A DNA stretch of 47,344 nucleotides from Gammaproteobacteria bacterium (GTDB taxonomy: Bacteria; Pseudomonadota; Gammaproteobacteria; Burkholderiales; Burkholderiaceae_B). The stretch's first letter is position 1. Each line of letters begins with the position of its first letter. The notes under the pieces are model-generated. The model saw only the letters and a program-made list of their open reading frames with translations. It did no database searches and was not told the DNA's origin. Positions 29,012 through 41,633 of this stretch are shown piece by piece. Made by a program: the position numbers and the translations under genes. The DNA lies in the NCBI GenBank assembly GCA_018812945.1, contig JAHJCM010000170.1, forward strand, positions 1-47,344, given 5' to 3'.

Positions 29012-30172
29012 ATGAAAACACACCCGCACGATTTGGTTGATGCCCAAAAGGTACCCAAGCCTATTGCAGGCCTGTTGCACAGCGCTGGCATACACATTAA
29101 CGGCACTGAACCCTACGACATTCAGATACTCGACGAGCGCTTATTCAACGCTGTACTCAGCCATGGTTCTATCGGCCTGGGCGAGGCCTACATGAATGGT
29201 TGGTGGACCGTGGCGCGACTCGATGAAATGATGTTTCGACTAATGCGAAACAATGCCGACGAACACACCAAAGCCTGGACCAAAATGCAATGGTTAATGC
29301 TTGCTTTGCGCGAGAAAGTCATTAATCTGCAAGCGCCCACACGCGCATTTCAAGTCGGGGAACACCATTACGACACCGGCAACGACCTGTTCGAAGCCAT
29401 GCTTGATCCGCTGATGATTTATTCATGTGGTTATTGGGAACAAGCCCGGAATCTTGAACAGGCACAGTTGCACAAACTCGACATGATTTGCCAAAAATTG
29501 CAGTTGCAGCCTGGTGAAAAATTGCTGGACATCGGTTGTGGCTGGGGTGGGTTGGCCTGGTACGCTGCAACACATTTTGACGTGCAAGTACTGGGCATTA
29601 CCGTGTCAGCCCAGCAACAACAATATGCCCGTGCACGTTGCGCCGGTTTGCCTGTGGAAATTGAATTGATTGATTACCGCGACTTGCAAGGCCAATACGA
29701 CAAAGTGGTGTCCGTGGGGATGTTTGAACATGTGGGCTTAAAAAACTACCCAGCCTATTTTGAAGCGGTGCACCGGCTTTTAAAACCCGATGGTCTTTTT
29801 TTGTTGCACACCATCGGCGGTTTTAATAAAACCGAGGCCACTGACCCCTGGATCGACAAATACATTTTTCCGAACGGAAAAATTCCATCGCCCAGCGAAA
29901 TTGCCGAACATGTTGACGGCAAACTGGTGCTGGAAGACTGGCACAACTTTGGCACGGATTACGACAAAACACTGATGGCCTGGCATGCCAATGTTGAAAA
30001 GGCTTGGCCCACACTGCAAGCCAATTACGATGAACGTTTTCACCGCATGTGGACGTATTACCTGATGACCTGCGCAGCTTATTTCCGTGCCCGCAAAGGC
30101 ATGCTGTGGCAACTGGTTTTCAGTCACCGCGAAAACTCAAAGGTTTACCGCAGTAAACGACCTAGGTTCTAA
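29012..30172 (+). CDS. cfa: Cyclopropane-fatty-acyl-phospholipid synthase
   Basis: HYDTGNDLFEAMLDPLMIYSCGYW, LLDIGCGWGGLAWYAA, SVGMFEHVGLKNYPAYF, FPNGKIPSPSEI. Confidence 0.95.
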   Translation: MKTHPHDLVDAQKVPKPIAGLLHSAGIHINGTEPYDIQILDERLFNAVLSHGSIGLGEAYMNGWWTVARLDEMMFRLMRNNADEHTKAWTKMQWLMLALREKVINLQAPTRAFQVGEHHYDTGNDLFEAMLDPLMIYSCGYWEQARNLEQAQLHKLDMICQKLQLQPGEKLLDIGCGWGGLAWYAATHFDVQVLGITVSAQQQQYARARCAGLPVEIELIDYRDLQGQYDKVVSVGMFEHVGLKNYPAYFEAVHRLLKPDGLFLLHTIGGFNKTEATDPWIDKYIFPNGKIPSPSEIAEHVDGKLVLEDWHNFGTDYDKTLMAWHANVEKAWPTLQANYDERFHRMWTYYLMTCAAYFRARKGMLWQLVFSHRENSKVYRSKRPRF

Positions 30173-30184
30173 CCCCGTTTGATT

Positions 30185-30202
30185 TATTACACACACGTAT
30201 TA
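30185..30202. promoter_or_regulatory. Putative MarR operator, copy 1
   Basis: TATTACACACACGTATTA; matches copy 2 as TATTAC-N4-ACGTAWTA. Confidence 0.6.
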
Positions 30203-30228
30203 ATTGACGACCCCACTTAATTTCAATA

Positions 30229-30246
30229 TATTACGCATACGTAATA
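30229..30246. promoter_or_regulatory. Putative MarR operator, copy 2
   Basis: TATTACGCATACGTAATA, near-perfect palindrome just upstream of marR-family start. Confidence 0.68.
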
Positions 30247-30252
30247 ATTGGA

Positions 30253-30696
30253 ATGTACATGGATCGTCGCCTTTTCTTCATGCTGAACCGCGCGCGCGCT
30301 GTACTTTATCGCCACGCCGACAGTGGCGTTGAACAAGCCATTGGTGTACCGGCGGCACAAGTCAGTTTGCTGTTTGCGCTGGATAAATTTCCACAGGCTT
30401 CCATGCAAGAACTTGGCGAAGTGCTTGGTTTGAACAGCTCCGCCATGACGGGCCTGGTGCAACGCATGAAAAACGCCAAACTGATTGAACGGGTGGTTTC
30501 AAGAGAAGATGCCCGCGTAGCTCACCTGAGAATGACCAACAAAGGCAGGGACAAAATGCAGGCCGCCAAACCCTTGTTGGTCAAATTGAACAAACAACTG
30601 GTCGAAGGTTTCACCACGGAGGAAATTGACACCGTGCTGAAATTTTTGAACACCGTACACACTCGTTTCTCGCAAACCAAAGGAGACACTGAATGA
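30253..30696 (+). CDS. MarR-family transcriptional regulator
   Basis: LGEVLGLNSSAMTGLVQRMKNAKLIERVVSREDARVAHLRMTNKGRDKM winged helix. Confidence 0.92.
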   Translation: MYMDRRLFFMLNRARAVLYRHADSGVEQAIGVPAAQVSLLFALDKFPQASMQELGEVLGLNSSAMTGLVQRMKNAKLIERVVSREDARVAHLRMTNKGRDKMQAAKPLLVKLNKQLVEGFTTEEIDTVLKFLNTVHTRFSQTKGDTE

Positions 30697-31109
30697 ACGC
30701 CATGCGTCTGGCCCAAACACTGTCCAGCAATCCTTTTTTCCAGTTTGCCAAACTGGGCACTGTGAACAAAAACTCAGAAGAACATGTTCAACTGGGTTTT
30801 GATTCTTTTCTGAAAAATCACATTGGTACTTTGCATGCTGGCGCCTTGTTTACCGCGGCACAAGCCGATGCACAAGCAAACCTGCTGAATATCCTTGAGC
30901 AACACAACACCAAATGGAAAATTGCCGCTTACACCAGCCGAATTTCTTACAAACGACCTGCGAAAGGGCCTGTTTGGATCCACACCGCAGCACCCACAAT
31001 TGATTTCGACAACAGAGTGGCGCACACGGTGAGTACCTTGAACAACGAGGCCAACGAACCCCTGGCTGAACTTCACATTCAGTTCAGCTTGACCCAAGGA
31101 GAGCAATAA
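30693..31109 (+). CDS. Hotdog-fold thioesterase-like protein (DUF4442/PaaI-like)
   Basis: FLKNHIGTLHAGALFTAAQADAQANLL; 4-nt overlap with the preceding marR-family gene. Confidence 0.75.
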   Translation: MNAMRLAQTLSSNPFFQFAKLGTVNKNSEEHVQLGFDSFLKNHIGTLHAGALFTAAQADAQANLLNILEQHNTKWKIAAYTSRISYKRPAKGPVWIHTAAPTIDFDNRVAHTVSTLNNEANEPLAELHIQFSLTQGEQ

Positions 31110-31576
31110 TGCTGGACACACTGCTTACCCTGATCATGCGACCCCTGGTCAAGATGCAAATGGATGGCAAAGTACCTTTTGCCAAAGCCTGTGGCGTGCG
31201 CTTAAGCAGCATGGGCGATGGCGTGGCACGTTGTGAAATGGCACAGAAGCCCGAACTGCTAGACGACACCGGCAAGCTTGCTGACGGCGCTCTGTTTACC
31301 TTGGCCGAGACCTGCTCCGGTGCAGCCATGGCGGGTGGCTTTGCCTCGGTTATTTTGGGAGTTCGACCAGTGGCCGCCCAAGTCGAATTTGAGGTGCTGA
31401 AACCCGCACTTGGCCTGATCAATGCCCAGGCCAAGGTTGCGCAAGCCATTTCACCATTGAAGAAAACACTTCGCACCACAGGAAAAATCAATTTTCCGGT
31501 TGAAGTGGAGGTCAACGATGCGAGCGGGCACACCGTGGCCCGCATGCGTGTTACATGGAACTTGAAGAAGAATTAA
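31109..31576 (+). CDS. PaaI-family hotdog thioesterase
   Basis: CGVRLSSMGDGVARCEM, LADGALFTLAETCSGAAM; 1-nt overlap with preceding gene. Confidence 0.82.
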   Translation: MLDTLLTLIMRPLVKMQMDGKVPFAKACGVRLSSMGDGVARCEMAQKPELLDDTGKLADGALFTLAETCSGAAMAGGFASVILGVRPVAAQVEFEVLKPALGLINAQAKVAQAISPLKKTLRTTGKINFPVEVEVNDASGHTVARMRVTWNLKKN

Positions 31577-31607
31577 AGGGTCCGCTTAGTGCGCAGTACG
31601 CATGTGC

Positions 31608-34154
<2,547 letters not shown>

Positions 34155-34165
34155 TTATTGTCGTT

Positions 34166-35272
34166 TTAAATACGCATGGGCATGACGACATACTTGAAAT
34201 CGTCTTTGCCTGGGGTGGTCACCAGTGCACTGCTGTTTCCGTCTTGTAACGTGAACTGCACGGTTTCCGACTTGAGGTTGTTCAACACATCCAACAGGTA
34301 GTTTACGTTAAAACCCACGTCAATCTCGGGACCTTGGTACTCGACTTCCATTTCATCCCGGGCTTCTTCCTGATCGGAGTTGTTGGCCACAATAGTCAAA
34401 CCATTGGCACCCAGCACCCAGCGAATACCGCGGAATTTGTCACTGGTCAAAATTGAAGCGCGTTGCAATGAGTGCAACAAGGCGTCGCGGGAAATAACCA
34501 CGTGGTGCTGATGGGTTTTCGGAATCACGCGTTGATAATCGGGGAACTTGCCTTCCACCAACTTGGTGATCAGGGTGATATCCGAGAAGGTGAATTTGGC
34601 CTGGTTGCTCGCCAAATCAATCGTTACAGTGTCATCGGTGTCATTTAACAAACGCGACAGCTCAAGCACGGTTTTACGCGGAATAATCACCTCATGCTTG
34701 GCGGTGCCACCTTGACCAGGTGCATCGGCATAAGCCAGGCGGTGTCCATCGGTGGCCACAGCGCGAACACAGGCACTTTCAATCACCAACAAAACACCGT
34801 TCAGGTAATAACGCAGGTCTTGTTGAGCCATGGAAAAGTGAACCATGCCCAACAGATTCTTGAGCATCTTTTGCGGCAAACTGATTTGTGTCACCCATTC
34901 TTTGGGTTCCTGCACCAGCGGGAAATCTTCTGCAGGCAGTGTTTGCAGTGCAAAGCGGCTTTTTTTGGCTTGCACCGACATCTTCTTGCCGTCCAGTTTC
35001 ACCATCACATCTGAATCTTCAGGCAGCGATCTCAAAATATCCAGGAATTTTCTAGCAGCCACAGTGGTTGCGGTGTCTTCACCACCCGCACCCACTTCTG
35101 CACTGGTTTGTATCTGCATTTCAATGTCTGAAGACAGCAATGTCAGCAGGCCGCCCTGTTTTTTCAGCAGAATGTTGGCCAACACCGGCAAGGTGTTTCG
35201 ACGTTCCACGATGTTGCTGACAATTTGCAGTTTTCGAACCAATGCATCGCGTGAGCTATGAATTAATTCCAT
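34166..35272 (-). CDS. dnaN: DNA polymerase III beta subunit (sliding clamp)
   Basis: NTLPVLANILLKK, MSVQAKKSRFALQTLPAEDFP, C-terminal FKYVVMPMRI. Confidence 0.97.
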   Translation of the reverse strand: MELIHSSRDALVRKLQIVSNIVERRNTLPVLANILLKKQGGLLTLLSSDIEMQIQTSAEVGAGGEDTATTVAARKFLDILRSLPEDSDVMVKLDGKKMSVQAKKSRFALQTLPAEDFPLVQEPKEWVTQISLPQKMLKNLLGMVHFSMAQQDLRYYLNGVLLVIESACVRAVATDGHRLAYADAPGQGGTAKHEVIIPRKTVLELSRLLNDTDDTVTIDLASNQAKFTFSDITLITKLVEGKFPDYQRVIPKTHQHHVVISRDALLHSLQRASILTSDKFRGIRWVLGANGLTIVANNSDQEEARDEMEVEYQGPEIDVGFNVNYLLDVLNNLKSETVQFTLQDGNSSALVTTPGKDDFKYVVMPMRI

Positions 35273-35316
35273 TTAATATTTCCTTATAGGATTAGTTAAT
35301 AGAGTTGATTCAATTC

Positions 35317-35492
35317 TGTGGACAACTCTATTTTTTCCTTTGAATTGAGCTTCTTAGGTTCTTTCAAAATGGGTGTAGAACTTCCGGGACTCGATCTGCA
35401 TACTGTGGATAACTTTTTTCGGATTTTCCAGGTTCTTTTTTTTCTGTGGATAACTCGTGTTGTTCTGCACGCTTATTACACAGTTATCCACA
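35317..35492. promoter_or_regulatory. Candidate oriC: DnaA-box cluster in dnaN-dnaA intergenic region
   Basis: TGTGGACAA 35317-35325 (one mismatch), TGTGGATAA 35404-35412, TGTGGATAA 35445-35453, TTATCCACA 35484-35492; AT-rich flanks. Confidence 0.8.
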
Positions 35493-35500
35493 ATTCTAAA

Positions 35501-37000
35501 TCAACCCTTCAGGGTTTGGTCCAGCACGTGCAGCGCATGGTTCAACTCTGAAGACTGATTTCGCAATTCCGATATCTTGTTTACCGCATGCAGCACCGTG
35601 GTGTGGTCTCTCCCACCAAACAACTCACCAATTTCCACGTAACTTTTCTCGGTTAATTCTTTGGCCAAATACATGGCGACTTGGCGCGGCAGCACAATTT
35701 GCGCTTGCCTGCGCTTTGAAAACATGTCTGCCACCTTGATTTTGTAGTAATCAGCTACTGTTTTTTGAATACTCTCAACCGACACTTGGCCATGGTGGAC
35801 TGAAATCATGTCGCGCAAAGCTTCACGCACCAGGTCCATGGTCACCGGCTTGTTGTGAAAACTGGCAAATGCCATGATTCGTCTCAAGGCGCCTTCCAGC
35901 TCGCGAATGTTGCTGCGCATGTGTTTGGCCACGAAAAAGGCCACATCTTCCGAAAACAGTATTTTTTGCTGTTCGGCTTTCTTCAGCAGAATGGCCACCC
36001 GCATTTCAAGTTCGGGAGGTTCAATGGCCACGGTCAAACCGCTGTTGAAACGCGAAATCAGCCGGTCATCCATCCCCTGAATGTCTTTGGGATAGGTGTC
36101 GCTGGTGATGATAATTTGCTTCTTCGCGGCAATTAACTGTTCGAATGGATAGAAAAATTCTTCTTGCGTTCGGCTTTTGCCCCCGAAGAACTGAATATCG
36201 TCGATCAAAAGCAGGTCGAGCGAGTAATAAGAGCGCTTGAATTCTTCAAATGCCTTTTTTTGATAGGCCTTGACCACATCGCTGACGTACTGTTCAGCAT
36301 GGATGTAACGAATTTGTGTGTTTGGGTTTTGTTCCAGCAGGCGGTTGCCGATGGAATGAATCAGGTGGGTTTTGCCCAAGCCAACACCACCATACAAAAA
36401 CAGTGGGTTGTAGCTCACGCCCGGGTTGGACGCTACTTGTTCAGCAGCGGCCCTGGCCAGCTGGTTTGCGCGGCCTGACACGAAGTTGGAAAAACAAAGG
36501 TCGCGATTCAAGCGGCTGCGTTCATAGACCGTGGCAGCGATCTCATCGCGCTTTACGGCGGCCACTTTGGGTGCACCTTGTGCTACGGCTTCATTGCTGT
36601 TTTTGGCTGTGGCTGGGGCAGGGGCGATTAGAGGACTGGCCTGTTTTGCTGCAACTTGCCATTGGATGGCCATGTCGCAGCCAAAAAACTCGGAGGCCAG
36701 TTCGTTGAAGCGACCGCCATAATTGTTCAGCACCCAGTCCAGCTTGAATCGGTTCGGGGCAGCCATGCTCAGGCTGGCGGTGTCTTCATCAAATTCAACC
36801 ACAGTCAGTGGTTCGATCCACAGTTTGATCTGTTGGGCTGGAATTTCCTTCCGAAGCGCTTCAACACAGTGGTTCCAGAATTGATCAATCACGTTATGAA
36901 CAGCCTTATTATTCGGATGAACTGCTTTGCAGGAATTAAAACTCAGCGCTCCATTGTATCCAAACCCCCACGGATTGAGTGAGCGATTGACCGCCTTCAC
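35501..37000 (-). CDS. dnaA: Chromosomal replication initiator DnaA (start could be GTG at 36892)
   Basis: [63 protein letters not shown] box-binding helix. Confidence 0.97.
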   Translation of the reverse strand: MKAVNRSLNPWGFGYNGALSFNSCKAVHPNNKAVHNVIDQFWNHCVEALRKEIPAQQIKLWIEPLTVVEFDEDTASLSMAAPNRFKLDWVLNNYGGRFNELASEFFGCDMAIQWQVAAKQASPLIAPAPATAKNSNEAVAQGAPKVAAVKRDEIAATVYERSRLNRDLCFSNFVSGRANQLARAAAEQVASNPGVSYNPLFLYGGVGLGKTHLIHSIGNRLLEQNPNTQIRYIHAEQYVSDVVKAYQKKAFEEFKRSYYSLDLLLIDDIQFFGGKSRTQEEFFYPFEQLIAAKKQIIITSDTYPKDIQGMDDRLISRFNSGLTVAIEPPELEMRVAILLKKAEQQKILFSEDVAFFVAKHMRSNIRELEGALRRIMAFASFHNKPVTMDLVREALRDMISVHHGQVSVESIQKTVADYYKIKVADMFSKRRQAQIVLPRQVAMYLAKELTEKSYVEIGELFGGRDHTTVLHAVNKISELRNQSSELNHALHVLDQTLKG

Positions 37001-37042
37001 GCGAACTTGCAGATTTTTCTAGGTTTTTCCAGAATTTGCCTC

Positions 37043-37048
37043 TATAAT
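37043..37048 (+). promoter_or_regulatory. Putative -10 element for rpmH operon
   Basis: Perfect TATAAT 125 nt upstream of rpmH; -35 not convincing. Confidence 0.35.
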
Positions 37049-37172
37049 TTCGGGTTCCCTTGGTGTGAGCTTCGATCCTTATTGGTTTCGTCTAATATGC
37101 CAGCTCAAGGGCCAAACCAGTTTTAAACTATTTTTCGCCAAATTTTAAGCCCATGTGGGCCAGAGGCTTGCC

Positions 37173-37307
37173 ATGAAACGCACTTATCAACCTTCTAAAG
37201 TTCGCCGTCAAAGAACACACGGCTTTTTGGTACGCTCACGCACCCGTGGTGGTCGCGCTGTGCTGCGTGCACGTCGCTCCAAAGGTCGCGCACGTTTGTC
37301 CGTTTAA
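37173..37307 (+). CDS. rpmH: 50S ribosomal protein L34 (44 aa; absent from supplied ORF track because short)
   Basis: Translated: [44 protein letters not shown]. Confidence 0.98.
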   Translation: MKRTYQPSKVRRQRTHGFLVRSRTRGGRAVLRARRSKGRARLSV

Positions 37308-37331
37308 GCCTGGCGCTTTGAACATTCCGAA

Positions 37332-37700
37332 TTGCACAGGGTGGGTTCCGGGTCGCATGCGACAAAAATCACTCGATCTGAAACATTTGGCGGCCTGTTA
37401 AAAACCAGGCCAGTGGCCAAAACAGATCGATTGATGCTTCACGCACTGTTCGAGGACACTCCACCGCAGTTCGGAATACTGATCCCCAAGCGCTTGGCCA
37501 AACGGGCCGTGGATCGAAATACGTTAAAACGTTTGATCCGCCATGCCTGCCAGGAAGCACTGGGTAACTACCAAGGCAAATTTCTGGTTCGCTTAAGCAA
37601 GCCAGTGTGTGCAGTAGGTCATTCAGATCGAGCGGCGTGGTGGATAGAACTCCAACAACTTTTCAACGATCTCTCACGGCGCGTGCCATCACAGCACTGA
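37332..37700 (+). CDS. rnpA: Ribonuclease P protein component
   Basis: FGILIPKRLAKRAVDRNTLKRLIRHACQ; position between rpmH and yidD. Confidence 0.93.
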   Translation: MHRVGSGSHATKITRSETFGGLLKTRPVAKTDRLMLHALFEDTPPQFGILIPKRLAKRAVDRNTLKRLIRHACQEALGNYQGKFLVRLSKPVCAVGHSDRAAWWIELQQLFNDLSRRVPSQH

Positions 37701-37912
37701 TCCGTGGTTATCAGCTTGCTGTCAGCCCTCTTTTCCCGCCTTCTTGCCGTTTTTACCCCAGTTGCTCGGAATATGCCCTTGAAGCAGTTAAAATTCATGG
37801 CGCATGGAAAGGCGCGGCTTTGTCTTTAGGCCGCATTTGTCGATGCAATCCCTGGAATGCTGGCGGTTTGGACCCTGTTCCTGAAACGCGTCGCACCAGT
37901 CGCGACTCTTAG
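37607..37912 (+). CDS. yidD: Membrane protein insertion efficiency factor YidD (start uncertain, possibly GTG 37637 or 37640)
   Basis: LIRGYQLAVSPLFPPSCRFYPSCSEYALEAVKIHGAWKG; overlaps rnpA. Confidence 0.92.
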   Translation: MCSRSFRSSGVVDRTPTTFQRSLTARAITALIRGYQLAVSPLFPPSCRFYPSCSEYALEAVKIHGAWKGAALSLGRICRCNPWNAGGLDPVPETRRTSRDS

Positions 37913-37940
37913 TCATTAAGCTCAGTAATTAAGGATTTAA

Positions 37941-39640
37941 ATGGAAACGCGCAGGCTAGTCCTCTTGATGATATTCAGTTTGTCTCTCATCATGCTTTGG
38001 GACAATTATCAGGCTTCTATTGGTAAGCCAACCTTGTTCGGCCTCAGCACTGGCGCGCAAACCAGCGACAAAGGCGATGTTGCCAAGTCTGGTGGTTCCG
38101 CAGCTGGTTCCAACGCAGGCAATGATTTGCCCCAGGCAGTGGCTCCAACGGCTGGTGATGTTCCAGCTGATCCGAATGCAATCGCTTCAGGCACTGCACA
38201 GGCCGCACCGGCTGCGCAAACCATCACTGTTAAAACGGATGTGCTTGAACTGCAGTTTTCAAGCCAGGGCGCACAACTGATTACTTCAAAGCTGCTGAAT
38301 CACCCTGCTGCCGAGAATCCGGAATTGCCCGTTCAACTGTTTGAACAAACAGCCAATCGAACCTATGTTGGCCAAGCTGGCTTGGTAGGGGTACCTGACG
38401 CGCCCAACCACCGCACTTTGTTTGAACTGGTGTCGGGCTCCACTGAGTTTGCACCCGGCCAGGATCAATTAAAGCTGGTATTCAAAGCCACAAGCGGTGG
38501 TGTCGAAAACACAAGCACCTACACAATTTTCAAGAATCGCTACGACATTGACCTTGTGATCAATGCACGCAATATTGGTGTTGATCCAGTATCGCCAAGT
38601 GCTTACGTTCAAATAACCCGCGATGCAACGCCGTTGTCTAGCGATTCCAAACTTTATTCCACCTTTACTGGGCCAGCTGTTTACACGCCTGAGAAGAAGT
38701 ATCAGAAAATTAAGTTCGAGGACATCGCCGATCGCAGCGCTGAGTACGTAAAAACCGCTGATTCTGGTTGGCTGGCCATGATTCAGCATTACTTTGTGTC
38801 AGCCATTATCGGTCAAGATGGTCCTCGCGAGAATTACACGCGCCAGGTAGATTCCAACTTGTACTCCATTGGTCTAGTAAGTAGCCTGGGTACTTTGGCG
38901 CCTGAGCAGACTGGCACGTACAAGGCCAAATTGTATACCGGTCCGCAAGATCAAAGCGTGTTGGAAGCCCTGTCCCCCGGGCTGGACCTGGTAGTGGACT
39001 ACGGTTGGCTTACCGTGATTGCCCAGCCCATTTACTGGTTACTGGAAAAAATCCACGGCTATATTGGCAATTGGGGTTGGGCCATTGTGGTACTGACCAT
39101 TTTGATCAAGTTGATGTTTTTCCCCTTGTCGGCAGCCAGCTACAAGTCCATGGCAAAAATGCGCAAAGTTGGCCCGCGCATGCAAAAGCTGAAGGAACAA
39201 TATGGCGATGACAAAATGGGTTTCCAGCGCGCCATGATGGAAATGTACAAGCGCGAGAAAATCAATCCACTGGGTGGTTGTATGCCCATTCTGATTCAGA
39301 TCCCCGTATTCTTTCTTTGTACTGGGTATTGCTGGCCAGTGTGGAAATGCGCAATGCACCGTGGTTGGGTTGGGTAACCGATTTGGCTGCGCCGGATCCT
39401 TTCTATATTTTGCCTGTGATCATGGCGGTGACCATGTTCATCCAGACCAAGTTGAACCCCACGCCACCCGATCCCGTTCAAGCCAAAATCATGATGATCA
39501 TGCCGTTGGTGTTCTCGGTCATGTTCATTTTCTTCCCGGCTGGTTTGGTGCTGTACTGGGTTGTTAACAATATTTTGTCGATTGCCCAACAGTGGGTAAT
39601 TACGCGTCAAATTGAGTCTGCACCAGCCACTGCACGGTGA
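37941..39640 (+). pseudogene. yidC: Membrane protein insertase YidC, interrupted by an apparent 1-nt deletion near 39312-39316 (sequence error likely)
   Basis: ORF 37941..39377 reads to ...[14 protein letters not shown], then continuation [37 protein letters not shown]... is in another frame (ORF 39278..39640); one extra T in TTCTTTCTTTG restores the frame. Confidence 0.9.
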
Positions 39641-40991
39641 TCCCATCGTCGCCATCGCCACCGCGCCCGGTAAGGGCGGAGTGGGGGTGGTGCGGTTTTC
39701 TTTTCCTTCCCCCTCTAGTTTTCAGGCTTTTTGCATGGCGTTTTGTGGCAAGTTGCCCAAACCGCGCTTGGCAACTCTTTTAACGCTTCGCGATTTTGAT
39801 CAGCATGCCATTGATGAAGGCATTGCCCTGTTGTTCAATGCGCCGGCATCGTTTACAGGCGAGAACGTGCTTGAGTTTCAGGGCCATGGTGGTCAAGCGG
39901 TGCTGCAAGGTGTGGTGGGGCATGCTCTGGCCTTGGCCCGGCAGCTGAATATTCCCTTGCGCCACGCCATGCCAGGTGAGTTTACGCAGCGTGCGTTCTT
40001 GAATGACAAACTTGACTTGGCGCAGGCTGAAGCGGTGGCCGATTTGATCGATGCCGGTTCTATTGCCACTGCCAAGGCTGCGGCGGCGTCGCTCAGTGGT
40101 GTGTTTTCGAAGCAGGTCAATGAGCTGGCCGACCGAATTGTACATTTGCGTTTGCTGCTCGAAGCCACACTTGATTTTCCTGAAGAGGAAATCGAATTTC
40201 TTGAGAAGGCAGATGCCAAAGGTCAACTTGCGGATATCTTGAATGCACATCGACAGTTGCTCGGTGCAGCGCAGGAAGGCGTGAAGTTTCGCGATGGCTT
40301 GCAAATTGTGCTGGTGGGCGAACCCAATGTGGGCAAGTCGAGTTTGCTGAACGCTTTGGCCGGTGAGGACATCGCAATCGTGTCGGCCATTGCGGGCACC
40401 ACCCGTGATCGAATCAAACAGGAACTGAATATTCGCGGGATACCTTTGGTGCTGGTTGACACGGCAGGTTTGCGTGACACCGCAGATGAGGTGGAAAAAA
40501 TCGGCATCGAGCGAACCCGAAAGTCGGTGGAAGAAGCCGATTTGTTGCTTATTTTGAAAGACGCAACTCAGGGCCTCCAGGATGCATTGAACACCCACCT
40601 TGAACTGCCGGTGCATTTGCCCACCATTACCGTGATGAACAAGGTCGATTTGCTGCCTGAGGTGCCACAATTACAGCTCGACATATTGCCAGTGTCCGCA
40701 AAAAATGGTCAGGGCTTGGAGCTGTTAAAAGACGCCATATTGGCCAAGGTGGGGATCGCCCACACGCCCGACCATGGTTTCATGGCGCGGCAACGCCACG
40801 TTGATGCTTTGATGGTGTGTGGTCAGCATTTGGCGGTTGCGCATGAGTTCGCGCAACAGGACGATCGGATTCTGGATTTGTTTGCTGAAGAGTTGCGCCT
40901 GGCGCATGATGCTTTGGGAGAAATCACCGGGCGTATGTTGCCCGATGATTTGCTGGGATTGATTTTCAGCCGGTTTTGTATCGGCAAATAA
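39612..40991 (+). CDS. mnmE: tRNA modification GTPase MnmE (TTG start overlapping yidC end)
   Basis: [76 protein letters not shown]-terminal FCIGK. Confidence 0.97.
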   Translation: MSLHQPLHGDPIVAIATAPGKGGVGVVRFSFPSPSSFQAFCMAFCGKLPKPRLATLLTLRDFDQHAIDEGIALLFNAPASFTGENVLEFQGHGGQAVLQGVVGHALALARQLNIPLRHAMPGEFTQRAFLNDKLDLAQAEAVADLIDAGSIATAKAAAASLSGVFSKQVNELADRIVHLRLLLEATLDFPEEEIEFLEKADAKGQLADILNAHRQLLGAAQEGVKFRDGLQIVLVGEPNVGKSSLLNALAGEDIAIVSAIAGTTRDRIKQELNIRGIPLVLVDTAGLRDTADEVEKIGIERTRKSVEEADLLLILKDATQGLQDALNTHLELPVHLPTITVMNKVDLLPEVPQLQLDILPVSAKNGQGLELLKDAILAKVGIAHTPDHGFMARQRHVDALMVCGQHLAVAHEFAQQDDRILDLFAEELRLAHDALGEITGRMLPDDLLGLIFSRFCIGK

Positions 40992-41007
40992 GGTTGATAA
41001 CCAGGGT

Positions 41008-41409
41008 TCAGTCGCAAAACACCAATTGTGGGTCGGCAAAAGCCATTTGTTCGATTAGTTCTGATTCCTGCTCAAACACGGCGCTCAAAAACACCAGCTG
41101 CTCGCACAGCGATTCAATCGATTCATTGTGGCTATCCGGATCCAGATGTACCACCTGCTGGGTGCGTTCCACTTCGTCCAGGTACTGCGCCATCAAGGTT
41201 TGCAGGGTTGGTTTGTTCAGTGCCCAAGTTTTCAGCTGAACCACCAAGGCGAAGCGCGCCTGTGCTGAGGCGGTTTTGCGCAGTTGTTGCGCAAAGTGGT
41301 TCAGGCCATGCGCCACATTGTCCAGTTCCATGGTGACTCGCGCCTCGGACTGGCGAAAGTAAAGTGGTTCACAGTCGTGTTGCTGATGTTGGACCAGTGC
41401 AATTGTCAT
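41008..41409 (-). CDS. Hypothetical protein (about 133 aa from internal ATG)
   Basis: ORF 41008..41541 open; plausible start MTIALVQHQQHD at 41409; no family recognised. Confidence 0.5.
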   Translation of the reverse strand: MTIALVQHQQHDCEPLYFRQSEARVTMELDNVAHGLNHFAQQLRKTASAQARFALVVQLKTWALNKPTLQTLMAQYLDEVERTQQVVHLDPDSHNESIESLCEQLVFLSAVFEQESELIEQMAFADPQLVFCD

Positions 41410-41633
41410 GATGGCTTGCTCCGCAAAGGATTCGGTATGAGTCCATCTTACTGAGTTGAATTTTCCTGCCCATTCCGTGAAATGAGGATGCTTGTTTCTG
41501 ATGCCCCCCCGAAATGCGGAACCCTTTGTAAAAAAAGGCAAAAAGCAGGCTTAATTGTTCCCCTGAATTCATGTACTCTTGGGGTGGAAGAAGAGACCCT
41601 AAGGTCCTGTGTGCCCGACTTAGCCTGCGAACA

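Noticed and set aside
39300-39325. Programmed -1 ribosomal frameshift in yidC
   Set aside because: The sequence lacks a proper X-XXY-YYZ slippery heptamer and no evident downstream pseudoknot; a missing T is simpler.
39278-39640. Separate 120-aa ORF
   Set aside because: It is the C-terminal part of YidC displaced by the apparent frameshift, not an independent gene.
39780-40670. 296-aa ORF antisense to mnmE
   Set aside because: Fully inside mnmE on the opposite strand; no recognisable protein features.
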